A DNA stretch of 5,059 bases from Candidatus Hecatellales archaeon (GTDB lineage Archaea; Thermoproteota; Bathyarchaeia; Hecatellales; Hecatellaceae): the NCBI GenBank assembly GCA_003662515.1, contig QMYF01000060.1:1-5059 (forward strand), in the 5' to 3' direction. This document shows positions 1-5,059 of the stretch, piece after piece. The position numbers were made by a program, and so were the translations under genes. Position 1 is the stretch's first letter, and each line of letters begins with the position of its first letter. A model generated the notes under the pieces. That model did no database searches. It was not told the origin of the DNA and was given only the letters and a program-made list of their open reading frames with translations.

Positions 1-89
1 ACATAGACTTGGAGGAAGCCTCCCTAAACAAGTATCCTGGGAAATGTCCTAAATGTGGAAAGGAGAAATGTAGCTGTCCGGAAGCCTAG
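1..89 (+). CDS. 3' end of a gene with a Cys-rich tail, possibly MazG-like pyrophosphohydrolase (partial)
   Basis: Only the last 28 codons are visible. The frame starts at base 3 and stops at TAG 87-89. The other two plus-strand frames are interrupted early. The tail reads KYPGKCPKCGKEKCSCPEA, a CX2CX4CXC cluster that looks like a small zinc knuckle and sits at the extreme C-terminus. From memory, several archaeal MazG-like nucleotide pyrophosphohydrolases end in a similar 'Y..CP.CG...C.C' tail. That is the best guess at identity, but the catalytic domain is off the left edge, so function cannot be confirmed from this window. The gene converges on the radical SAM gene, with five bases between the two stops. 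The call that this is a real coding end is fairly safe (dense Cys pattern, stop at the hairpin). The family name is weak. Confidence 0.6.
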   Translation, partial: IDLEEASLNKYPGKCPKCGKEKCSCPEA

Positions 90-104
90 GGTGGCTAGGC
101 TTCC
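80..104. terminator. Inverted repeat between convergent genes, possible bidirectional terminator
   Basis: GGAAGCCTAG at 80-89 and CTAGGCTTCC at 95-104 form a perfect 10-bp stem around the 5-base loop GGTGG. Each arm contains the last two sense codons and the stop of one of the two converging genes, so both proteins end in Glu-Ala encoded by the same GAAGCCTAG. On the plus strand the stem is followed by TTT and then mixed pyrimidines. On the minus strand there is no clear T-run next to it. The position favours a shared terminator or transcript-end hairpin. The poor T-tract makes this uncertain, because archaeal termination depends mainly on T-rich tracts. Confidence 0.5.
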
Positions 105-1576
105 TTTCCGCCTTTAAGTTTAAGCCAGAACTCCTTGTTTAGGATGCAGCCTGGATCGGGGGCGAGTACGTCTCCGAAGTAGTTGTAGGCTCTAGCCCGG
201 CAGCCTCCACAAGTATAGCGGTACTCGCAGGAGCGGCAGTTTTCTTCCAGCAGGTCTTTGTCTCTGAGCATTTTGAGTAGGGGGTTGGTTTTCCAGAGGG
301 TTTCAAAGTCGTCGTGCAGCAGGTTTCCTAGCCTTACAGCTTCCTCGTGGGGGAAGAAGACGCAGGGGTAAATGTCTCCGTTAGGCTCTATGGAAATGTA
401 GAAGCGTCCTGCTCCACAACCTCCAATGAAGTCTGCCAGCTGTTTAAGCTGGCCTGTAAGTTTGGGATTATAGAAGTGGGTTGGAATTATGGTTTCACCG
501 GGCTTCTCAAGCTCTTCCACACGGATGATTTTCTCTAGGTCTGGGCTGGACTTTATTCTTTCCCAGATTTTCCCCTCCTCGATTTCCTGAGCGATCCTCG
601 CAAAGTAGGGAGCCGTGGAAAGCACGTTTATACGCTTGGTTTTAAGCATGTTCCAGCAGGTGATGAGGAGGGCTTCCCGCTCTTCGGGGGAGAGGTCCGA
701 GTCAACTATTTCTCTCCCCCTACCTGTGGGAACGAAGTTGTAGAGCATAAACCAGTCGGCGCCAAGTTTTTCCACGAAATCTACGAGTTCGGGAAGCTCC
801 TTGTAGTTGTATTTGGTGGCTGTGGCTGCAACCTCCACGAAAAGGTCTTCAGCCACGCAGTTCTCGATTCCTTTAACGGTTTTCTCGAAGGCTCCTGGAA
901 CCCCACGGAACCTGTCATGGGTTTCCGGGTTCACACCGTCGAGGCTTATCTGGACGAATTGGAGGCCTGCCCGCTTATATTCTTTAACCTTCTCCCGGGA
1001 GGCGAAAGCTATCGCGTTGGTGGCCATGGCCACGTAGATTCCCTGCTTAGCCGTATGCTCCACCAGCTTCAACATGTCAGGCCTGACGGTTGGCTCTCCT
1101 CCGGAGAAGGCTAAGATAACCACGCCCGCCTTCGCCAGAATATCTATGCCTCGCATGGCCTCTTCAGTGTTAAGCTCTCCCTCCACAGGCATGCCGGGCT
1201 CGGAACGCTCATAACAGTGGATGCAGCGGAGGTTGCACGCCCTGGTTATGTCCCAGACCACCTGGAAGGGGGCTCCGGGCACGTAAGGCTTCCTCACGCC
1301 GAAGTAGGCTATCCCCTTAATCACGTTCACCAAGCCTTTACGCCAGTAGGGGTCGCTAAACTTTTTCTTCAGCTTCTCGTCGCTTACTCCGAAGGCTTTA
1401 GCACCCTTCTTAATCACAGGGGAAATCAGTTTTTTAGCCAGCTTGCACGCCAGACAGGCATCCTTCCTCAAGCCTATGTAGAGTTCTAAGGCTACCTCAA
1501 GCCTGTTTCCGCCATCCTTTTCACAGTAGCCTGAAAGCCGGGTGAGAAGGCTGCGGGTAAGCGGGTTATCTGCCAC
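95..1576 (-). CDS. Radical SAM/SPASM domain enzyme, 493 residues
   Basis: This is a predicted cytoplasmic iron-sulfur enzyme that cleaves S-adenosylmethionine to a 5'-deoxyadenosyl radical. The radical SAM cluster motif CNLRCIHC gives Cys114, Cys118 and Cys121. GGEPT (159-163) is the SAM-binding loop, and SLDG (211-214) is a typical later strand motif. The C-terminal SPASM domain supplies Cys387, 405, 447, 450, 456, 459 and 477, ending in CGGCRARA and DPGC, enough for two auxiliary 4Fe-4S clusters. About 100 residues precede the core. They include Cys18, Cys41 and Cys44 and the stretch DPYWRKGL...GVRKPYVPGAP, which I recall from long archaeal radical SAM proteins. The start is GTG at 1574-1576. 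The frame stays open upstream to a stop at 1679-1681 but offers no ATG, GTG or TTG there, and only a weak AAGAGA precedes the GTG. SPASM enzymes modify peptides or proteins or make haem (AhbC/AhbD-like). No precursor peptide or haem gene is nearby, so the substrate is unknown. Confidence 0.93.
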   Translation of the reverse strand: MADNPLTRSLLTRLSGYCEKDGGNRLEVALELYIGLRKDACLACKLAKKLISPVIKKGAKAFGVSDEKLKKKFSDPYWRKGLVNVIKGIAYFGVRKPYVPGAPFQVVWDITRACNLRCIHCYERSEPGMPVEGELNTEEAMRGIDILAKAGVVILAFSGGEPTVRPDMLKLVEHTAKQGIYVAMATNAIAFASREKVKEYKRAGLQFVQISLDGVNPETHDRFRGVPGAFEKTVKGIENCVAEDLFVEVAATATKYNYKELPELVDFVEKLGADWFMLYNFVPTGRGREIVDSDLSPEEREALLITCWNMLKTKRINVLSTAPYFARIAQEIEEGKIWERIKSSPDLEKIIRVEELEKPGETIIPTHFYNPKLTGQLKQLADFIGGCGAGRFYISIEPNGDIYPCVFFPHEEAVRLGNLLHDDFETLWKTNPLLKMLRDKDLLEENCRSCEYRYTCGGCRARAYNYFGDVLAPDPGCILNKEFWLKLKGGKEA

Positions 1577-1633
1577 TCTCTTGAAAACCTGAACGGTATC
1601 CGTCAGGGAAGCTGAAGATTCTTTAGATTGTTC

Positions 1634-1647
1634 ACCTGCCAGCAGGT
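1634..1647. repeat. Short inverted repeat, possible operator half of a pair
   Basis: ACCTGC and GCAGGT flank a CA centre, giving a perfect 6-bp-armed inverted repeat upstream of the radical SAM gene. Its right side runs into GCAGGTTTA (1642-1650), a 9-mer repeated exactly at 1673-1681, 31 bases away, or about three helical turns. That spacing suits a protein binding two sites on one face of DNA. With repeats this short, chance remains possible. Confidence 0.3.
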
Positions 1648-1674
1648 TTACCCCCTTTAATCCAGGGTTAAGGC

Positions 1675-1686
1675 AGGTTTAAACCT
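1675..1686. repeat. 12-bp perfect palindrome AGGTTTAAACCT
   Basis: This is a perfect palindrome in the gap between the winged-helix gene and the radical SAM gene. Its centre, TTTAAA, may be the TATA element of the downstream gene, so a protein bound here would compete with TATA-binding protein. A palindrome of this length is expected about once per 4 kb by chance. Only its position in an intergenic gap makes it notable. The neighbouring winged-helix protein is the obvious candidate ligand, but nothing in the sequence proves it. Confidence 0.35.
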
Positions 1687-1709
1687 AAAAATTAACCGTT
1701 CCTGACATT

Positions 1710-2003
1710 TTAAAGGATTATGGGCTGCTGGCCCAACCCCGTAAGCTCATAGGTAACCCTTCTCCCAGACCTAATCTTTCTAACCAGCCTCCTACTCTCC
1801 AAAAGCCGCAAATGATACCTCAGGGAGGAGGTGGAAAGCCCGGTTTCACTTCTCAGGGTTTCAATATCGGAGGGATGCTTCCCTAAGGCGTCAAGTATTA
1901 AGGTTCTCGCTTTAAGGCCAGCCCTCCTATTCTTAAAGTTTGGAAGATAAGCGTTAGGGTTGAAAACTGCCCTAGCCATCTCTAAAGGAAAACTATTCTC
2001 CAT
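1710..2003 (-). CDS. Small winged helix-turn-helix DNA-binding protein (ArsR-like), 97 residues
   Basis: This is a probable transcription regulator. The stretch from about residue 30 (LKARTLILDALGKHPSDIE) gives the first helix and turn. TLRSETG followed by STSSLRYHLRLLES (about 57-70) is the helix-turn-helix with its recognition helix, and RRLVRKIRSGRRVTYELT (71-88) is the basic beta-wing. The 'SSLRYHLRLLE' pattern is typical of ArsR-like and related archaeal winged-helix proteins. No metal-binding cysteines are present (there is no Cys at all), so metal sensing of the classical ArsR kind is unlikely. The first 28 residues (including FNPNAYLPNFKNRRAG) are family-specific and not a recognised domain. 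ATG at 2001-2003 is taken as the start, and Met9 is an alternative. Neither has a good Shine-Dalgarno sequence: GGAG lies 18 bases upstream, too far. The gene lies 24 bases after DP2 on the same strand, so co-transcription is likely. The targets are unknown. Confidence 0.85.
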   Translation of the reverse strand: MENSFPLEMARAVFNPNAYLPNFKNRRAGLKARTLILDALGKHPSDIETLRSETGLSTSSLRYHLRLLESRRLVRKIRSGRRVTYELTGLGQQPIIL

Positions 2004-2027
2004 TAGGCTATGAGGTTTACTCTCCGG

Positions 2028-5000
2028 CTAGAGGAAGTCTGTCAGCCGAACCTTTCTGGCTTCTCCCTCAGCCTTCTCCGAGGCGAAAACAGATTCTATT
2101 TCGCTTTTCACCAGGGCGATACGCTGCTGGTAGTAGTCTTCGATGCCGTAGGCTTCAGCCAGCCAGCGGGCAACCTCCAAATACTTCTCCACTGTTCCAC
2201 GGTACACGGTTAAGGTGAGTTCGCCTCCGCAACGTAGGCATCGCCCTTTCAAAGGTATCCTCCGGAAGCGGGCGTTGCAACGTTTACAGCGGAAAGACTG
2301 GGAGGCGAAAACTTTAAGGTTTCCAACAATGTCCCGCATGAGGTGGACGGATAAAACTTTTTTCGCCACCTCTTTAACGTCTACACCTTCAATCTGCTGC
2401 ATCAGCCTCATCTGGCTTCGAAGCTTCTCCATCATGGTTTTAAGCCGCTTATACGTGTTCTCCCGCACACCTAGGTTTATGTTTGAAACCTCATGGGAGT
2501 ACCCGTAGCCCTCATACTGTTCAGGCCTCCCAAGCCTGTGTTGAACCATATCGATGAGGGGGGCAACATGCTTTGGAGGAGGCTCCTCAAGGCTTCTCAG
2601 ATAAAACTCTAGGGGATAACGGTTTGCAAGGTCGAGGCTCCAAACCTGGTCGTCAACCTCCTGCGGATTAACTATGGGCAGAAGAAGCATTGGGGAATCC
2701 ATTATTCCTCCAACCTGGGCGGGTAGGTATTCCCGGGAGAAGTTCAGTAAAACATCTAGGAGCAGCATTACGGAGTCTTCGTCGCCGTCGCAGTCTCTAC
2801 GTTTGGCAGAAATCCATAGGGGGTGGGAGTAGCATACGTTATGTTTGGTGAAACCTATGATGCGGCCTAGAACTCCGCAGAGCGTGTGGGGTGAGAGTCC
2901 CACCACTAGGTGGCCTACCAGGTCCTCCTTACTCTTAACATTGTAGTATCTCGGCAGTCCATAGAGGCGTTCAAGCAACTCGTCGAGGAAGCCTGCCACC
3001 CTAACCAGAAATTCAGCGCACCTCTCCGAGACCACTATGTCCTGAACTTTAAGTTCACATATTTGCTCGGGGCTCTCTAAGGGTTTGCCTTCCCTGTCAA
3101 CTGTGTAGCCTAACTGTCGAAGCCTTTCTACTGGAACCCCTATCTCGGCGGGTTTAAAGTGGGTTAAAGGTGCGTTGGTGGCGTCGAAGCGAACCGTTCC
3201 ATCCTTGAAAACCGTCAGGTCGAATCTGGCTCGAAGCAGGCCCTTCTCTAAGGGTTCAGGAAGCTTCGACTCGTTGGTTAAACCTTTAACGCCTTTGAGA
3301 ACCTCAGGGATGGATACGCCTATCCTTTTAGCCGCCCTCTCGAGGAGGGAGCCAAGGTTTACAGGCCTCTTAGTGTAGGCTTGCAGTTTCACCCCGCAGC
3401 GTGGACAGGTTTCCCCTTCGGCGGGGCGCAAACATTGGGGGCAAACCTTCTGGGGGATTGTTCTAACCCCGCAGAGGGGGCATGTCGGCTCGAAGCCTTC
3501 CAAACCGCAGGAGGGACACTTTCTAAGGGCTATTTCAACCTCAACGGTTTTCTTCGCAGCCTCCACGAGGTTTCTCTGCGGTCCGCCTGCCAAGCCCACG
3601 GGGAAAAGCACGTGGACTGGAGGCTTCATTTTACGCTCCTTAGCCTTTTCAGGCCTCCCCATCCGCACGCCCACAAACCTAGCATACTTATCCCTAACCT
3701 CGAATCCCGCGAGGAGGCTTACCAGCCTCAGCGGGGAAAGCCGGGCAGCCTCCAACTCTACCCCTGCCTTCCCCAAGCCTAAACAGCGGGCTAAGGCTGA
3801 CGCATCTCCCCCGCTAACCAAGATTTTCCCTTGGCCAACCAGGTGAGGAATCAGAAGCTTCTCGAGAAGCCGTTTGGTTTCCCCGTCTTCAGGGTAAAGA
3901 ATAGAATAGACTTTCCCGTCAGACTGCTCGACGTGAGCCTTCAAAGTTAAGCTTCTAAGCCTTAGAATTTCTTCAACCGTCAGGTTCTTCCAGAAGTAGG
4001 TGTAGCGGGAGTGAAGCGGAACCTTCAAGCTTTCCGACAGGGTTAAAGCTTCATCTGCCGACGGGTAAACTTCTAAAGGCTTCTTCAAAAGCTCTTCCAG
4101 CCTTTCCGTGGAGATGCCTGTAAGCTTGGAAGCCTCCTCCAGCGAGCCTCCGCAACGCTGCTGAAGAGCTAGCTCAAGCTCCCAAGCCCACCATTCCTCC
4201 ACAAAGCTGGAGGGAACCAGAGGCCTATCATTCTCATAGAATTCAGCGTAGGACACTAGGAGGTCTCCAAGAAAGAGGATCTTCTCTATTTCGCCTTTAA
4301 GCTTGGAAGCCTCCTCCACGGTTTCAACTCTGACCACCGAGCCTGACCTAAGCTTCACGAGGGGAGGCTCAATAGACTCCACAGCGCTCACAATGCCTCC
4401 CTTCCCGGGAAGCTCAAGTTTAAGCTGGGTTCCCACAGCAATGAAGCCTTCCAGAATGGTCATGGTGGCTGGGTGAACGCCTACGCTGGTGAGGCCTGTA
4501 TGCCTTGCCCTTCCATACCTAAGCCTGAAGCGGCCCTCATAGTTGGGGGAGGGAAGCGAAAAGACAGGTCTCCCAGCGATGATGTCTTGAAGGTAGCCTG
4601 CCTCGCTCTCCACGTTTTTCCCAGCCACCACGTTTCGAAGCCAATCCCACCCTGAAAGCTTCAGGCTTTCCACAGCCTTCCAAACCTTGGAGGCTCTACC
4701 GGCTATCCCGTCGTTCACCACCCGGAGGGCTCCACCCCTAACCGCGTTGGTTTCTATGCCTGGAATGTCCCGGAAGGTTGAAACCTCCACGGGGTCCGTT
4801 TTAATCCCTGTAACCTCCACCGGAAGATTTCTAAGCACGTATTCGATGGTTTCGTCGCTGACATGATATTGGAAGCGGCCGACCTCCCTCTCGTAGAGGC
4901 GGAGCTCCTCAATGAAGCGGCCGACCTCGTCGTCGCTAGCCTTCCAGGCTTCCAAGCCTAGAATCCGGCGGACATAGTCTCCCAAAACCACGACGAGCGC

Positions 5001-5059
5001 CTGCTCGGTTCCCCCAGCTGAACGCATGGGGCCTGCAAAGTAGATGGCGAGGTGGGGCT
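2028..5059 (-). CDS. polC: DNA polymerase D large subunit DP2 (5' end beyond window)
   Basis: This is the catalytic subunit of the archaeal replicative polymerase PolD, which works with the small exonuclease subunit DP1 (not in this window). It is unrelated to bacterial PolC. There are 1009 codons visible. The in-frame sequence PHLAIYFAGP runs upstream of the Met at 5025-5027 and matches the conserved AGPIRSSGGT block of Pyrococcus DP2, so that Met is internal and about 150 residues are missing. Numbering from that Met: RSAGGTEQA at 2-10, PGIETNAVRGGA at 89-100, two zinc ribbons with Cys504/507/516/519 and Cys529/532/541/544, the APLTHFKP block (619-626), the catalytic AKRRDCDGDED (741-751), and a third zinc site Cys914/917/930/933. 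There is no intein at the active site. The product stops soon after the last zinc site and lacks the roughly 70-residue tail I recall in Pyrococcus, but it ends in a PIP-box-like KVRLTDFL. The Asp at 745 replaces the Asn expected from Pyrococcus. Confidence 0.97.
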   Translation of the reverse strand, partial: PHLAIYFAGPMRSAGGTEQALVVVLGDYVRRILGLEAWKASDDEVGRFIEELRLYEREVGRFQYHVSDETIEYVLRNLPVEVTGIKTDPVEVSTFRDIPGIETNAVRGGALRVVNDGIAGRASKVWKAVESLKLSGWDWLRNVVAGKNVESEAGYLQDIIAGRPVFSLPSPNYEGRFRLRYGRARHTGLTSVGVHPATMTILEGFIAVGTQLKLELPGKGGIVSAVESIEPPLVKLRSGSVVRVETVEEASKLKGEIEKILFLGDLLVSYAEFYENDRPLVPSSFVEEWWAWELELALQQRCGGSLEEASKLTGISTERLEELLKKPLEVYPSADEALTLSESLKVPLHSRYTYFWKNLTVEEILRLRSLTLKAHVEQSDGKVYSILYPEDGETKRLLEKLLIPHLVGQGKILVSGGDASALARCLGLGKAGVELEAARLSPLRLVSLLAGFEVRDKYARFVGVRMGRPEKAKERKMKPPVHVLFPVGLAGGPQRNLVEAAKKTVEVEIALRKCPSCGLEGFEPTCPLCGVRTIPQKVCPQCLRPAEGETCPRCGVKLQAYTKRPVNLGSLLERAAKRIGVSIPEVLKGVKGLTNESKLPEPLEKGLLRARFDLTVFKDGTVRFDATNAPLTHFKPAEIGVPVERLRQLGYTVDREGKPLESPEQICELKVQDIVVSERCAEFLVRVAGFLDELLERLYGLPRYYNVKSKEDLVGHLVVGLSPHTLCGVLGRIIGFTKHNVCYSHPLWISAKRRDCDGDEDSVMLLLDVLLNFSREYLPAQVGGIMDSPMLLLPIVNPQEVDDQVWSLDLANRYPLEFYLRSLEEPPPKHVAPLIDMVQHRLGRPEQYEGYGYSHEVSNINLGVRENTYKRLKTMMEKLRSQMRLMQQIEGVDVKEVAKKVLSVHLMRDIVGNLKVFASQSFRCKRCNARFRRIPLKGRCLRCGGELTLTVYRGTVEKYLEVARWLAEAYGIEDYYQQRIALVKSEIESVFASEKAEGEARKVRLTDFL
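4121..4318 (-). repeat. 21-bp exact direct repeat inside DP2 (copies 4121-4141 and 4298-4318)
   Basis: Two identical 21-base copies start 177 bases (59 codons) apart, in the same reading frame of DP2. Each begins TAAGCTTGGAAGC and ends CTCCTCCA on the plus strand. Both encode Glu-Glu-Ala-Ser-Lys-Leu (residues 238-243 and 297-302) with the same codons. The surrounding residues differ, so this is not a simple domain duplication. Short helical EEASKL segments could arise separately, but identical codon choice at six positions is unusual. Confidence 0.7.
4872..4928 (-). repeat. 15-bp exact direct repeat inside DP2 (copies 4872-4886 and 4914-4928)
   Basis: GAAGCGGCCGACCTC occurs twice, with starts 42 bases (14 codons) apart and in frame. 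Both copies encode Glu-Val-Gly-Arg-Phe (residues 34-38 and 48-52, counted from the internal Met at 5027), in a helical stretch just before the conserved FQYH segment. In Pyrococcus DP2, as I remember it, these two places do not share a sequence. Confidence 0.65.

Larger units (their letters stand above)
1577..1709 (-). promoter_or_regulatory. Intergenic region likely carrying the radical SAM gene promoter
   Basis: This 133-base gap has no plausible gene. The longest ATG frame on the minus strand encodes only seven residues. Read on the minus strand it starts AT-rich (AATTTTTAGGTTTAAACC, around 1677-1694), and TTTAAA at 1678-1683 could serve as a TATA element. If so, transcription would begin roughly 25 bases on, leaving a leader of about 75 bases before the GTG. 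No convincing Shine-Dalgarno sequence is visible. Two small inverted repeats lie inside and are listed separately. The promoter role is inferred from composition and spacing only. Confidence 0.35.

Noticed and set aside
11..23. Small inverted repeat GGAGG-AAG-CCTCC
   Set aside because: A 5-bp stem with a 3-base loop inside coding sequence is too short to support a function. It shares GGAAGCCT with the hairpin at 80-104, probably through repeated Glu-Ala codons.
1577..1709. Possible precursor peptide gene next to the radical SAM/SPASM enzyme
   Set aside because: I looked on the minus strand for a short peptide gene that a peptide-modifying SPASM enzyme could act on. The only ATG frame is seven codons, and the upstream in-frame open stretch has no start codon.
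2775..2837. Intein at the DP2 active-site motif
   Set aside because: Some archaeal DP2 genes carry inteins near this motif. Here the reading frame passes through the conserved block without interruption.
3381..3782. Plus-strand open frame of 133 codons opposite DP2
   Set aside because: It lies antisense to the zinc-ribbon region of a clearly conserved gene. Its composition is that of a shadow frame, with no recognisable domain. The other plus-strand frames within 347-1489 and 2010-4655 were rejected for the same reason.
3857..3870. Perfect 14-bp palindrome GCTTCTCGAGAAGC
   Set aside because: It lies inside DP2 and encodes an ordinary Leu-Leu-Glu-Lys-Leu-Leu helix. One such palindrome in several kilobases is close to chance expectation.
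4651..4670. Overlapping small hairpins CCTGAA-AGC-TTCAGG and GAAAGC-TTCAG-GCTTTC
   Set aside because: They are within conserved DP2 coding sequence, with short stems and no regulatory context, so they are best explained by codon content.

Overview
The window reads as archaeal chromosome carrying core genes, with no sign of a mobile or accessory island. The strongest marker is the large subunit (DP2) of family-D DNA polymerase, which occurs only in archaea and is absent from most Crenarchaeota. The form of its catalytic motif (RRDCDGDED, where I recall RRNCDGDED in Pyrococcus) and the general flavour of the proteins suggest a TACK-type lineage such as Bathyarchaeia or a relative. That placement is from memory and is tentative.

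Layout, left to right. Bases 1-89 hold the last codons of a plus-strand gene with a cysteine-rich tail, possibly a MazG-like pyrophosphohydrolase. It converges on a minus-strand radical SAM/SPASM enzyme (95-1576), with only 5 bases between the two stop codons. Those 5 bases are the loop of a perfect 10-bp inverted repeat whose arms carry the ends of both genes. A 132/133-base gap (1577-1709) follows, holding two small inverted repeats and TATA-like AT-rich sequence. Next is a small winged-helix DNA-binding protein (1710-2003, minus). After 24 bases comes the DP2 gene (2028 to beyond the right edge, minus), which fills 60% of the window. Its N-terminus lies outside the window. The methionine at 5027 is internal, because the conserved frame runs on to base 5059.

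How the genes relate. DP2 and the winged-helix gene are on one strand, 24 bases apart, with no evident separate ribosome-binding site for the smaller gene, so they are probably co-transcribed. The radical SAM gene is further downstream on the same strand, but the gap before it is long enough for its own promoter. No partner that would reveal its substrate is in view. I found no RNA gene, CRISPR array, insertion sequence or new multi-gene system. The points most worth checking are the Asn-to-Asp change in the polymerase active-site motif, the PCNA-binding-like motif forming the last residues of DP2, the regulator paired with a replicative polymerase, and the mirror-image ends of the convergent genes.
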